DNA of 64,000 nt from Bacteroides mediterraneensis (GTDB lineage Bacteria; Bacteroidota; Bacteroidia; Bacteroidales; Bacteroidaceae), in NCBI RefSeq assembly GCF_025993685.1, contig NZ_DAJPEN010000001.1, positions 62,001-126,000 on the forward strand, read 5' to 3'. This document shows positions 44,551 to 52,982 of this stretch, piece after piece (position 1 is the first letter of the stretch; every line of letters starts with the position of its first letter). Position numbers and translations under genes: made by a program. The notes under the pieces were generated by a model. The model was not told where the DNA came from and searched no databases. It saw nothing but the letters and a program-made list of their open reading frames with translations.

Positions 44551-44919
44551 TTAGTTCCACACAGGAGGGAAGAAAGCCTCTTCGATGTGTTCAATCTGGA
44601 AAGGAGGCTGCATTCCTACCACGGTAATGAGGTCGAAGCGGACGGGAAGGTCGATGGCGAATTTCCGGACATACGCATCGGCAGAAGCCACAATACTCCG
44701 TATTTTCCGGTTGTCCACCGCTTCTTCCGGATGGCCGAAACGGTTGTCCCTTCTGGTTTTCACTTCCACAATGACCAAGGTGCCGTCTTTTTGGGCCACG
44801 ATGTCCAAATCCCGGTGTCCGGAATGCCAGTCCCGGTGCCTGATTTCATATCCTTTTTCAGTCAGATAAGCCACTGCGGCAGCCTCTCCTTCTTTTCCCA
44901 GCTCATTATGTAGTGCCAT
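44551..44919 (-). CDS. YraN/UPF0102 nuclease-like protein
   Basis: The 122-residue protein is of the UPF0102 family with a PD-(D/E)xK nuclease core: GKEGEAAAVAYL near the start, then RDLDIVAQ and VIVEVKTR with the acidic and lysine residues in place. The family is found beside rnhB or DNA-repair genes in many bacteria, but its role is not settled. I start at ATG 44919; an ATG at 44946 lies upstream of the -7 box (44941-44934) and so outside the predicted transcript. Confidence 0.85.
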   Translation of the reverse strand: MALHNELGKEGEAAAVAYLTEKGYEIRHRDWHSGHRDLDIVAQKDGTLVIVEVKTRRDNRFGHPEEAVDNRKIRSIVASADAYVRKFAIDLPVRFDLITVVGMQPPFQIEHIEEAFFPPVWN

Positions 44920-44933
44920 TTTCCGCTTTTTTG

Positions 44934-44941
44934 CAAAAATA
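44934..44941 (-). promoter_or_regulatory. -7 box for the yraN-birA-MATE operon
   Basis: On the minus strand TATTTTTG matches TAnnTTTG, 14 bases before the ATG at 44919. The leader would be very short. Confidence 0.5.
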
Positions 44942-44975
44942 CGCATTTTTATGCTTCAATTTTAACGGAATACGC

Positions 44976-44983
44976 TAATTTTG
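44976..44983 (+). promoter_or_regulatory. -7 box for the small basic protein / tadA operon
   Basis: TAATTTTG matches TAnnTTTG and lies 8 bases before the ATG at 44992. It is divergent from the yraN promoter, with about 34 bases between the two boxes. Confidence 0.5.
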
Positions 44984-44991
44984 CAGGACAA

Positions 44992-45225
44992 ATGGTAAAT
45001 AGCGGGAAAAAAAGAAAGAAAGTACCAGTCAGCAATCCTCCCCGTCGCCAGCGGATGGTTTGCCTGATGAGCGAAGAAGAGGTGCGGATTGTGGACCGTT
45101 ATCTGGAAAAATACCAGATAACCAACAAGGCACGCTGGCTTCGCGAGACGGTCTTGTCTTTTATCCATCAGAATATGGAAGATGATTATCCCACGCTTTT
45201 CAAGGAACATGACATGCGCAGATAA
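44992..45225 (+). CDS. Small basic protein, possibly ribbon-helix-helix
   Basis: This 77-residue protein has a lysine/arginine-rich N-terminus (about 1-22) and then a short strand-like stretch followed by two helices (SEEEVRIVDRYLEKY and KARWLRETVLSFIHQ). That order resembles ribbon-helix-helix DNA-binding proteins, but I cannot assign it to a known family. Its stop is four bases before the tadA start, so it is co-transcribed. The ATG is supported by the -7 box just upstream. Confidence 0.65.
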   Translation: MVNSGKKRKKVPVSNPPRRQRMVCLMSEEEVRIVDRYLEKYQITNKARWLRETVLSFIHQNMEDDYPTLFKEHDMRR

Positions 45226-45229
45226 ACCG

Positions 45230-45664
45230 ATGGCAGACGATTCTTTTTACATGAAACAAGCACTGGCTGAGGCTGCACGGGCCGCAGACAGAGGAGAGGT
45301 ACCCGTAGGGGCCGTGGTGGTCTGCCGGGACCGCATCATTGCGCGTGCGCATAACCTGACCGAGACCTTGCACGATGTGACGGCCCATGCGGAAATGCAG
45401 GCGGTGACGGCGGCGGCTAATGCATTGGGGGCGAAATACCTGAATGATTGTACGTTGTATGTCACGGTGGAGCCCTGTGTGATGTGTGCGGGAGCGATTG
45501 CCTGGGCACAAGTTGGTCGTCTCGTCTTCGGGGCGGAAGACGAGAAAAGAGGTTTCCAGCGGTATGCGCCGCAAGCCTTGCACCCTAAGACGGTGGTTGT
45601 AAAAGGGGTGTTGTCCGACGAGTGCGCCGGATTGATGAAAGACTTCTTCCGGAAGAGAAGATGA
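45230..45664 (+). CDS. tadA: tRNA-specific adenosine deaminase
   Basis: The 144-residue protein converts adenosine 34 to inosine in the anticodon of tRNA-Arg(ACG). The zinc site is visible: HAE at 53-55 (catalytic Glu55) and PCVMC at 82-86. The length fits TadA rather than a cytidine deaminase. I start at ATG 45230; the longer frame from 45182 overlaps the preceding gene. It is convergent with the DUF4834 gene with six bases between them. Confidence 0.93.
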   Translation: MADDSFYMKQALAEAARAADRGEVPVGAVVVCRDRIIARAHNLTETLHDVTAHAEMQAVTAAANALGAKYLNDCTLYVTVEPCVMCAGAIAWAQVGRLVFGAEDEKRGFQRYAPQALHPKTVVVKGVLSDECAGLMKDFFRKRR

Positions 45665-45670
45665 AATGTT

Positions 45671-45949
45671 TTATTTGATTTCTTCAAAATCCACGTATTC
45701 CCCTTCTTCTTTGTCGAAAATCTTTTTCCGTCGGCGTGCGGAGGGATTTCCTTCGCTGGAATCAGATTCGAAGGACTCTTCCTGTGGCTGACTTGAACCG
45801 GAGGAATAGGTGGTCCGTTGGGAAGAACTGTTGCGTTGCATGCGTCGTTTGAATCCGAATATCATGCCGATGACTCTGTACAGGATGAACAGTCCGATGA
45901 GCAGGACGACCAATATGATGAAAAATATAAAGCCTAGAATATGGAACAT
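45671..45949 (-). CDS. DUF4834 family small membrane protein
   Basis: The 92-residue protein has one hydrophobic segment at the N-terminus (about 3-27, LGFIFFIILVVLLIGLFILY) followed by a basic, Ser/Gln-rich region and an acidic C-terminus ending DFEEIK. The layout matches the Bacteroidales DUF4834 family, whose role is unknown. The hydrophilic tail should lie in the cytoplasm, given the positive residues after the membrane segment. Confidence 0.8.
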   Translation of the reverse strand: MFHILGFIFFIILVVLLIGLFILYRVIGMIFGFKRRMQRNSSSQRTTYSSGSSQPQEESFESDSSEGNPSARRRKKIFDKEEGEYVDFEEIK

Positions 45950-46003
45950 TTTCTTTCGTTTTTAATTTAGAAGGAACAAAAAACGTGCCACAATTTTTCC
46001 CGT

Positions 46004-46708
46004 TTATTTTTTACGTGTCAGCAAGGATAAAAGGATGTACCATACGATGACGGCCGCGAAGCCGCTCAACTGGAAGATAATCAGCAGTGGAACGCTGACA
46101 ATCAGGAAGATATAACTTATCTTGTTGTGTCCCCATGACAAATCTTTAAACTTCAGGGAGAACATGGGCAGTTCGGCTACCAGCAACAATGACATGACAA
46201 TTACCAGAATGAAGAGGTACAGGGCATTGAAGCTGTCGGAAATCAGAAAATCGTGTGCCCCTACGGTCAGTGAGCCCCAGAACAAGGCGTTGGCAGGGGT
46301 TGGCATGCCGATGAACGAGCTGGTCTGACGTTCGTCCAGATTGAACTTGGCCAGTCGGAGGGCAGAAAATACGGCAATCAGGAAAGCTGTGTAGGGCATG
46401 AGTCCCGACAGCGGAAGGAGAAAATCCGGATAATGCACCTCCTTGAACAGGGAGAAAGCAATGGCGGCCGGAGCCAGTCCGAAGGTAATGTCATCGGCCA
46501 GCGAGTCCAGCTCTTTCCCGATGGGAGAGGACACATGCAACAGGCGGGCTGTCATCCCGTCGAAGAAGTCGAACACCGCTCCCAGTACGATGAAAAGCAG
46601 TGCCCATTCGTATTTGCTATGAAAAGCCATGTAACAGGCTATGCATCCACAAAACAGATTACAGCTGGTAATCGTGTTGGGTATATTCCGGATAATCGCG
46701 TGAGCCAT
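46004..46708 (-). CDS. pssA: CDP-diacylglycerol--serine O-phosphatidyltransferase
   Basis: The 234-residue integral membrane protein condenses CDP-diacylglycerol with serine. The CDP-alcohol phosphatidyltransferase motif is present: DFFDGMTARLLHVSSPIGKE followed by LDSLADD, which gives the D-G-x2-A-R-x8-G-x3-D-x3-D spacing. Several membrane helices surround it. It lies 41 bases after psd on the same strand, so the two steps to phosphatidylethanolamine are encoded together. Confidence 0.95.
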   Translation of the reverse strand: MAHAIIRNIPNTITSCNLFCGCIACYMAFHSKYEWALLFIVLGAVFDFFDGMTARLLHVSSPIGKELDSLADDITFGLAPAAIAFSLFKEVHYPDFLLPLSGLMPYTAFLIAVFSALRLAKFNLDERQTSSFIGMPTPANALFWGSLTVGAHDFLISDSFNALYLFILVIVMSLLLVAELPMFSLKFKDLSWGHNKISYIFLIVSVPLLIIFQLSGFAAVIVWYILLSLLTRKK

Positions 46709-46749
46709 GATGTTATATATAAATAAGGTATATATCGTTTTCTTCTGGA

Positions 46750-47436
46750 TTAGGGCAGGCGGGCAATCACCGTTTCATTGCCGGTCGTTTTCTGTCCCAT
46801 GGTCACACAGACTTCTGTACCCAGAGGCAGATACACGTCCACCCGCGACCCGAACTTGATGAATCCCATGTGCTCGTCAATGTAGCAATCCTCTCCCGGC
46901 ACGGCGTATGTTACAATGCGTCGGGCCACGGCGCCCGCAATCTGACGGGCCATGACGGTATGACCTTCCGGGGTATCGATGACGACCATCGAACGTTCGT
47001 TTTCCGTGCTGGCTTTCGGCAGCCAGGCTTTCATGAAGCGTCCGTTATGATGGTCTACATGCTTCACCACTCCATCTACCGGATACCAGTTGGCGTGTAC
47101 GTTGGTGATATCCATAAAGATGGAAATCATCAGGCGGCGGTCATGGAAGTATTCATGTTCATCCACTTCTTCGATGACTACTACACGTCCGTCGGCCGGT
47201 GCCACTACCATTTTTTCCGTGTCCCCCTTAAATAAGCGTATCGGGCAGCGGAAGAAATTAACCATCAGTCCGTAGACGATGAGACTTGCGACAGCTACTA
47301 AATAAAATGGTATCTTGCACTCGATTCCCCAATACAAAGCGGCATTTATGAGGAGTAACAAGATTGCACCGGTAATCAGAATGTGAGTCCCTTCGTGGTG
47401 GAGTCGGATTTTTTTGAGTTTCTTTATTTTGTTCAT
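46750..47436 (-). CDS. psd: Phosphatidylserine decarboxylase proenzyme
   Basis: The protein of about 228 residues decarboxylates phosphatidylserine to phosphatidylethanolamine. Its self-processing site is the GS in KFGSRVDVYLP near the C-terminus, where the serine becomes the pyruvoyl group. It is the short, archaeal-type Psd with N-terminal membrane segments (about 18-55). ATG 47436 is preferred over 47445 because a near-consensus -7 box (CAACTTTG, 47455-47448) would put transcription start at about 47443. It precedes pssA in the operon. Confidence 0.92.
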   Translation of the reverse strand: MNKIKKLKKIRLHHEGTHILITGAILLLLINAALYWGIECKIPFYLVAVASLIVYGLMVNFFRCPIRLFKGDTEKMVVAPADGRVVVIEEVDEHEYFHDRRLMISIFMDITNVHANWYPVDGVVKHVDHHNGRFMKAWLPKASTENERSMVVIDTPEGHTVMARQIAGAVARRIVTYAVPGEDCYIDEHMGFIKFGSRVDVYLPLGTEVCVTMGQKTTGNETVIARLP

Positions 47437-47655
47437 TCGGGTCATAACAAAGTTGCACGTTTTATCGTGCGAAGATAGGGCTATTTTAAGAACTCTGCAA
47501 ATTATAGAAACAGAAAAACGGTTTAGGACGAATATTTCCTCTTTATAAAGAGGAAAAAAGGTGATTTTTGTAGCTTTTTGCTACTTTTTCTGCGATGTGG
47601 AGAGAAAGCCCCCGAAAGAAGATGACATTTTTGGCGAGGCTCCAAGGTCCTTTTT

Positions 47656-47752
47656 ATGTTTCCCAATCGGGAAACGTATGTTTTCGGGGAGGGAAACGTA
47701 TGGCTCTCTGTCGGGAAACATACGGTTCCGAAAAGGGAAACTTACATGGCTT
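47656..47752. repeat. Four GGGAAAC-cored repeats at exact 22-bp spacing plus one inverted copy
   Basis: GGGAAAC begins at 47669, 47691, 47713 and 47735, exactly 22 bp apart, each followed by a variant of GTATG. An inverted copy (GTTTCCC, 47658-47664) precedes the first unit and forms an 18-bp palindrome with it (GTTTCCC-AATC-GGGAAAC). The rest of each unit varies. The array lies inside the 440-base gap between psd and the DUF4831 gene, which otherwise holds only the terminator at 47824-47859. It has the same design as the 21-bp array at 3990-4077 but unrelated sequence. No function is known to me. Confidence 0.8.
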
Positions 47753-47823
47753 TTTGGCAGAATATCCTTAGCTTCAAGGCGTTTTGCCGTCAATGGAATG
47801 AACTTTCTTTTCAGGATAAGAAA

Positions 47824-47859
47824 AGACCGTCTTCCGGGTCTGATACCGGAAGACGGTCT
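47824..47859 (-). terminator. Perfect 14-bp hairpin terminator after the DUF4831 gene
   Basis: AGACCGTCTTCCGG (47824-47837) and CCGGAAGACGGTCT (47846-47859) pair without mismatch around an 8-base loop. On the minus strand a TTTTCTT tail follows. It ends the nnr-DUF4831 transcript. Confidence 0.9.
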
Positions 47860-47885
47860 GCATTTTCTTTCAGTCAAATGTAAGG

Positions 47886-48935
47886 TCAGTCTTTGTCTAT
47901 TTTTACGATTCCGCCGGTAGTAGGGTTGAAAATCACACGGGTGTTGATTTTCTTGTCGAACAGACCGTCTACCAGCACTTCGGTATAACCGAACTGAGTA
48001 AACGACATTTCGTCGTCAAAGAGCTTCTTACCCTGGTAAGTCACAGTGACTTTTCCTTTGCCCGGTATGTTGTAGATGATGCCATCTTTTTTCTTCCTTT
48101 TGCCATCTTCTGGTACAGGCAGGTTTGACGTGTTGCGGATGGAAACGTACACTGGGTCGCCTGCAAGATTGCTGACAGGGAGAACTCCCAATTGGGCAGA
48201 GAAGCGTGCGGCAATCTGGTCCCGTACGTCCTCACCCGGTTCTACCAGGATGGTAAATACTTTGTCCGTGCGGTCGGTAACTCCCGTAAAAGCTTGCGTC
48301 AGGGCTTTTTCCTGCTTGTCGAGCTGTTGGATAATCAGTTGCAGGGAAGCTCCGTCTTTAGGCATGGTGTCGGCCTGTCCGCGCAGGATGAGGTTCTTGC
48401 TGTCGCGGATGTTGTAGATTTCACGGGCAGTCAGCTCGGCCATCTTAGGTGTTGAACCGGCCATGAGAATGTCTTCCGTCATGTATTTGCTGGCATTTTC
48501 GTGGGGTTGTGGAGTATCCAGCTTGTAATCGGGAAGCTGTTCTTTTTCGGTGGAGGTGGTGTTGATAGCCTTTACGATGCCTTTATCCGTCAGCTCTACG
48601 TTGGAAGCCACATTTTTATCTTTCAGCTTCATGATGTAGGCTTTGGTAGAATCGGGAACACCTTCCAACCGTACACGGATATCTTTGATTTCCCAGTGAG
48701 TCTCGGGTTTTGTACCGATGTTGTTCAGCCGCAGGTATCGGCTGGCATAGAGGCAGAAGTCGCCCGGCTGGTAATCTACCTTGGTGGCGATGATGTCGAT
48801 GGCTACTTTGGTCTTGGGCAGGAAATAGACGATGCCTTCGCCCTCCTGTGGCACATAGCTTTCTTGGGAGTAGGCGCTCAGAGAGGCCAGCAGTCCCAAC
48901 GCGATGATTCCTCTTTTCATATTATTGTCTGTCAT
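47886..48935 (-). CDS. DUF4831 family secreted protein
   Basis: The protein has about 349 residues, with a signal peptide whose core is GIIALGLLASLSAYSQ, and fits the Bacteroidales DUF4831 family in length and in the YFLPKTKVAIDI start of the mature part. It has no membrane segment after the signal, so it is periplasmic or surface-associated. The function is unknown. ATG 48935 overlaps the nnr stop by four bases (ATGA), which suggests coupled translation; ATG 48920 would give the signal peptide without the MTDNN extension and is equally plausible. Confidence 0.82.
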   Translation of the reverse strand: MTDNNMKRGIIALGLLASLSAYSQESYVPQEGEGIVYFLPKTKVAIDIIATKVDYQPGDFCLYASRYLRLNNIGTKPETHWEIKDIRVRLEGVPDSTKAYIMKLKDKNVASNVELTDKGIVKAINTTSTEKEQLPDYKLDTPQPHENASKYMTEDILMAGSTPKMAELTAREIYNIRDSKNLILRGQADTMPKDGASLQLIIQQLDKQEKALTQAFTGVTDRTDKVFTILVEPGEDVRDQIAARFSAQLGVLPVSNLAGDPVYVSIRNTSNLPVPEDGKRKKKDGIIYNIPGKGKVTVTYQGKKLFDDEMSFTQFGYTEVLVDGLFDKKINTRVIFNPTTGGIVKIDKD

Positions 48936-50449
48936 TTGATTTCCATTAATTGTTTCCATGCTTCGGGCAGAGCTTCCACGATGTCGCCGGAGGTCATGCC
49001 GATGACACCTTTCCGCTGGCAGGCGATGTCACCGGCCAGGCCGTGTACGTAGACTCCCAGACGGCAGGCTTCTTCCTGTGTATATCCCTGTGAGAGGAGG
49101 GAAAGAAGGATACCCGTCAGTACGTCTCCGCTGCCAGCGGTAGCCATGCCCGGGTTGCCTGTCGGGTTGAAATACGTTTCTCCGTCGGGAGTGATGACAG
49201 CTGTCCATGCGCCTTTCAGCACGATGTAGCATTGCAGATAGGCGGCCAGCTCCTTGGCCTTGGACAACCGTTCGAAGCTGTTGCTGCAACGGCCGATGAT
49301 ACGCTCCAGTTCCTTGACGTGCGGCGTGAGAATGCTGTGGCGGGGAATGCGGGTCAGGTAGTTGCGGTAGTTGCTGAAGATATTCAACGCATCGGCATCG
49401 AGCACCAGCGGAATGTAGCAGTTGCTGATTTGGTCGAAGAGTGCTTGTACGGTCACTTCTTCCTGTCCCAGTCCCGGACCGATGGCTACGGCCTGGAAAT
49501 TGTCGAGGTCGGCCGCTTCGGCAAAGCAGCGTTCGTGTACGTCGTCCTGTACCATGGCTTCGGGCACATTGCTCTGGAGCAGGAGGTGATTGCAGACGGG
49601 GGTGTGTACGGTGAGTAGTCCGATGCCGGAACGCAGGCAGGCCCGCGAGGCCAGCAGGGCAGCCCCTCCCATGCCGTAGGAACCGGCTATCAGCAGGCCG
49701 TGGCCGAACATGCCTTTATGGGCAAATTTCTTCCGTGGCTTGATGAGTGCACGCATCTCGCTTGCTTCGGTGATGAGGTAAGGGGTTTTGGCTTTTTCGA
49801 TGAATTCCCGGCTGATGCCGATGTCGAGCAATTGCCATTCGCCTACCACGTCGGCATTCTCCGCAAAAAGGAAGGAGAGTTTCGGCAGTTGGATGCTCAG
49901 GGTCAGGTCGGCCTTGATGATGTTCTGGCGGATGTTGTGGGTGTTGTCTTCTCCCATCAGACCAGAAGGGATATCAATGGATACTACTTGGGAAGGGGAG
50001 GCGTTGATGTATTGCACGACGGCTGCAAATCCACCACTCAGCGGCTTGTTGAGGCCGGAGCCGAACAGTCCGTCCACGATGACGTCGTGGCTGCCCAGCT
50101 GGGGAGGGTCGAACTGGCTGCTGACTTCCGTATAATTGGCAAACCCGCTTTCTTTCAGGCGTTGTACGTTGGTGAGACATTCTTCGGAAAGGGTCCCTTT
50201 CACGTTGAACAGGTAGACTTCTATCGGATAGTGTTTCAGAAAGAGGATGCGGGCTACAGCCAGGGCATCGCCTCCGTTGTTGCCCGGACCGGCAAAGACA
50301 ATGATGCGGTGCGATTTGTCCCAGCGGTCACTGATGGCTTGTGCCAGCAGGCCAGCCGCCTTTTCCATGAGGTTGATTGACAATATAGATTCATGGGCGA
50401 TGGTATATGCATCGGCCTCTTTTTGTTGTGTACAACTTAAAATTTTCAT
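48932..50449 (-). CDS. nnr: Bifunctional NAD(P)H-hydrate epimerase/dehydratase
   Basis: The 505-residue protein repairs hydrated NAD(P)H. The N-terminal YjeF/NnrE epimerase domain (about 1-215) has VFAGPGNNGGDALAVAR. The C-terminal ADP-dependent dehydratase (NnrD, about 225-505) has the ribokinase-like NPTGNPGMATAGSGDVLTG motif with its catalytic Asp. The fusion is the usual bacterial form. The DUF4831 gene overlaps its stop by four bases. Confidence 0.95.
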   Translation of the reverse strand: MKILSCTQQKEADAYTIAHESILSINLMEKAAGLLAQAISDRWDKSHRIIVFAGPGNNGGDALAVARILFLKHYPIEVYLFNVKGTLSEECLTNVQRLKESGFANYTEVSSQFDPPQLGSHDVIVDGLFGSGLNKPLSGGFAAVVQYINASPSQVVSIDIPSGLMGEDNTHNIRQNIIKADLTLSIQLPKLSFLFAENADVVGEWQLLDIGISREFIEKAKTPYLITEASEMRALIKPRKKFAHKGMFGHGLLIAGSYGMGGAALLASRACLRSGIGLLTVHTPVCNHLLLQSNVPEAMVQDDVHERCFAEAADLDNFQAVAIGPGLGQEEVTVQALFDQISNCYIPLVLDADALNIFSNYRNYLTRIPRHSILTPHVKELERIIGRCSNSFERLSKAKELAAYLQCYIVLKGAWTAVITPDGETYFNPTGNPGMATAGSGDVLTGILLSLLSQGYTQEEACRLGVYVHGLAGDIACQRKGVIGMTSGDIVEALPEAWKQLMEIK

Positions 50450-50572
50450 TGTATATATAAAATAGCTATTTTGTCGGTAAAAGTACGAAAAAAGCCCCGA
50501 ATGGTGAATAGGTTCTATTGAAAATATCTTTAAATACTCAGGAGGATGTGTGGCGGTTTTAGGGAAAATCCG

Positions 50573-50580
50573 TAAATTTG
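50573..50580 (+). promoter_or_regulatory. -7 box for hpt
   Basis: TAAATTTG matches TAnnTTTG, 28 bases before the hpt ATG at 50609. A GTGTGG in the -33 region is a weak match to TTTG. Confidence 0.55.
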
Positions 50581-50608
50581 CGCAATTTCTAAAAAACTAC
50601 ATCATAAC

Positions 50609-51145
50609 ATGGAGACGATTCAGATAAAAGACAAACGTTTCAAGACGTTTATCCCGGAGGCGGAAATTTTGAAGGAAGTGGCACGTGTAGCCGATGAAAT
50701 CAATCGTGATTTGGAGGATGAGAAGCCACTGTTCCTGAGTGTGTTGAACGGCTCGTTCATGTTTACGGCCGACTTGATGAAGCATCTGACGATTCCGTGT
50801 GAGGTTTCTTTTGTGAAACTGGCTTCGTATGAGGGGACAGCTTCCACGGGCAAGGTGAAGGAACTGGTAGGACTGAACGAAGACATAACCGGACGTACGG
50901 TGGTTATTGTGGAAGATATTGTGGATACGGGACTGACCATGCAGCGTCTGCTGGAAACCCTGAAGGCGCGTCATCCGAAAGAAATCCGTATTGCCACCCT
51001 GCTGGTAAAGCCGGACAAACTGAAGGTGGACTTGGACATTCATTATGTGGCCATGCGCATTCCGAATGATTTTATTGTGGGATACGGACTGGACTATGAC
51101 GGTCTGGGCCGGAACTATCGCGACATTTATACAGTAATAGAATAA
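50609..51145 (+). CDS. hpt: Hypoxanthine phosphoribosyltransferase
   Basis: The 178-residue protein salvages hypoxanthine and guanine with PRPP. The PRPP-binding motif VVIVEDIVDTGLT lies at about 95-107. The N-terminal FLSVLNGSFMFTADL is the usual purine-PRT start. The adk gene follows 27 bases later, which links purine salvage with adenylate metabolism in one transcript. Confidence 0.95.
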   Translation: METIQIKDKRFKTFIPEAEILKEVARVADEINRDLEDEKPLFLSVLNGSFMFTADLMKHLTIPCEVSFVKLASYEGTASTGKVKELVGLNEDITGRTVVIVEDIVDTGLTMQRLLETLKARHPKEIRIATLLVKPDKLKVDLDIHYVAMRIPNDFIVGYGLDYDGLGRNYRDIYTVIE

Positions 51146-51172
51146 TTTTTTATAAATCATATCTAAAACAAC

Positions 51173-51742
51173 ATGTTGAATATTGTAATTTTTGGTGCTC
51201 CGGGTTCAGGTAAGGGAACTCAGAGTGCTCGTATTGTGGAAAAGTATGGTTTGAACCATATTTCTACAGGAGATGTATTGCGTGCGGAAATCAAGAACGG
51301 TACAGAACTGGGTAAGACAGCCAAAGGTTATATCGACAATGGTCAGCTGATTCCTGACGCATTGATGATTGATATCCTGGCGAGCGTGTTCGACAGCTTC
51401 AAAGATAGCAAAGGTGTAATCTTTGACGGATTTCCTCGTACCATCGCTCAGGCAGAAGCTTTGAAGAAGATGTTGCAGGAACGTGGACAGGAAGTGTCTG
51501 TCATGCTCGACCTGGAAGTGCCGGAAGAAGAACTGATGACTCGTCTGATCAAACGTGGACAGGAATCAGGCCGTGCCGACGACAACGAAGAAACCATCAA
51601 GAAACGTCTGGTGGTATATCATTCTCAGACTGCTCCGTTGATTGACTGGTACAAGAACGACGGTAAATATTGCCACATCCAGGGTCTGGGTACCATGGAA
51701 GGCATCTTCGCTGACATCTGCGCAGCTATCGATAAACTTTAA
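51173..51742 (+). CDS. adk: Adenylate kinase
   Basis: The 189-residue protein interconverts AMP, ADP and ATP. The P-loop is GAPGSGKGTQ (8-17), and GFPRTIAQAEAL and the RLIKRGQESGRADD segment are typical. It is the short form without a zinc-binding LID domain, in agreement with its length. A weak hairpin lies between it and obgE. Confidence 0.97.
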   Translation: MLNIVIFGAPGSGKGTQSARIVEKYGLNHISTGDVLRAEIKNGTELGKTAKGYIDNGQLIPDALMIDILASVFDSFKDSKGVIFDGFPRTIAQAEALKKMLQERGQEVSVMLDLEVPEEELMTRLIKRGQESGRADDNEETIKKRLVVYHSQTAPLIDWYKNDGKYCHIQGLGTMEGIFADICAAIDKL

Positions 51743-51752
51743 ATAATGGAAA

Positions 51753-51784
51753 AACTGGCGGGCTGGGGACAGTCTGCCAGTTCT
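51753..51784 (+). terminator. Weak hairpin between adk and obgE
   Basis: AACTGGC (51753-51759) pairs with GCCAGTT (51776-51782), followed by CTTAAAC. It has no real T-run and probably allows read-through into obgE. Confidence 0.45.
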
Positions 51785-51797
51785 TAAACTTTAAATT

Positions 51798-52982
51798 ATG
51801 GCTGAATCGAATTTTGTTGATTACGTAAAAATCTATTGCCGCTCCGGAAAAGGAGGCCGCGGTTCGGTGCACATGCGCCGTGAGAAGTATATGCCCAACG
51901 GAGGTCCAGACGGTGGCGACGGTGGTAGAGGAGGTCATGTGATTTTGCGGGGAAACCGCAACTATTGGACGTTGCTGCACCTGAAATACGACCGTCATGT
52001 GTTTGCGGAACACGGCGGAAACGGTTCAAAGAACAAGAGCTTCGGAAAAGATGGGGCAGACAAGGTCATCGAGGTTCCATGCGGAACCGTAGTATATAAC
52101 GCCGAAACCGGCGAATATGTGTGCGACGTAACGGAGCACGGACAAGAAGTCATCTTGCTGAAAGGCGGACGTGGCGGATTGGGAAACTGGCATTTTCGTA
52201 CAGCTACCCGTCAGGCACCTCGTTTTGCCCAACCGGGGGAACCCATGCAGGAGATGACAGTGATTTTGGAATTGAAATTATTGGCTGATGTGGGTCTGGT
52301 GGGTTTCCCGAATGCGGGAAAATCAACCTTGCTGGCGGCTGTGTCTGCGGCACGTCCGAAGATTGCCAACTATCCTTTTACTACGCTGGAACCGAATCTG
52401 GGTATCGTGTCCTATCGCGAAGGCAAATCGTTCGTGATGGCGGATATTCCGGGTATCATTGAAGGTGCGAGTGAAGGTAAAGGACTGGGACTGCGCTTCT
52501 TGCGTCATATCGAGCGTAACTCCCTGCTGTTGTTCATGGTGCCGGGCGATACGGATGACATCCGGAAGGAATATGAGATTCTGCTCCATGAACTGGCTAC
52601 GTTCAATCCGGAGATGCTGGACAAGCAGCGGGTGCTGGCCATCACGAAATGTGACATGCTGGACGAGGAACTTATGCAGATGCTGGAGCCTACATTGCCT
52701 GAAGATATACCGCATGTCTTTATCTCTTCGGTGTCCGGAATGGGTATCCAGCAGCTGAAGGACCTGTTGTGGACGGAATTGAATAAAGACAGCAACCAGT
52801 TGGAGGCCGTACGTCGGGAAGCCATCGTACATCGTCCGAAGGACCTGAAGAAACTCCAGAAAGAGCTGGAAGATATGGGTGAGGACGAGGACTTCGAGTA
52901 TGAATACGAGGAGGATACGGACGAGGATGACTTCGACTACGAGTACGAGGAGGAAGACTGGGACGACGAAACACAGAAGTAA
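51798..52982 (+). CDS. obgE: GTPase Obg
   Basis: The 394-residue protein has the glycine-rich Obg fold (about 1-158, GGDGGRGGHVILRG and HGGNGSKNKSFGKDG) and a G domain with G1 GFPNAGKST, G3 DIPGIIEG and G4 TKCD. It acts in 50S assembly and stress control. The C-terminus is strongly acidic and Tyr-rich (from about residue 360), with no OCT domain. Its TAA stop shares its last base with the ATG of the pgeF gene, so the two are translationally coupled. Confidence 0.96.
   Translation: MAESNFVDYVKIYCRSGKGGRGSVHMRREKYMPNGGPDGGDGGRGGHVILRGNRNYWTLLHLKYDRHVFAEHGGNGSKNKSFGKDGADKVIEVPCGTVVYNAETGEYVCDVTEHGQEVILLKGGRGGLGNWHFRTATRQAPRFAQPGEPMQEMTVILELKLLADVGLVGFPNAGKSTLLAAVSAARPKIANYPFTTLEPNLGIVSYREGKSFVMADIPGIIEGASEGKGLGLRFLRHIERNSLLLFMVPGDTDDIRKEYEILLHELATFNPEMLDKQRVLAITKCDMLDEELMQMLEPTLPEDIPHVFISSVSGMGIQQLKDLLWTELNKDSNQLEAVRREAIVHRPKDLKKLQKELEDMGEDEDFEYEYEEDTDEDDFDYEYEEEDWDDETQK

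Noticed and set aside
52870..52979. Acidic tail of ObgE as a possible frameshifted or novel domain
   Set aside because: Acidic, Tyr-rich tails in place of the OCT domain are common in Bacteroidetes Obg proteins, and the frame is continuous to the coupled pgeF start.
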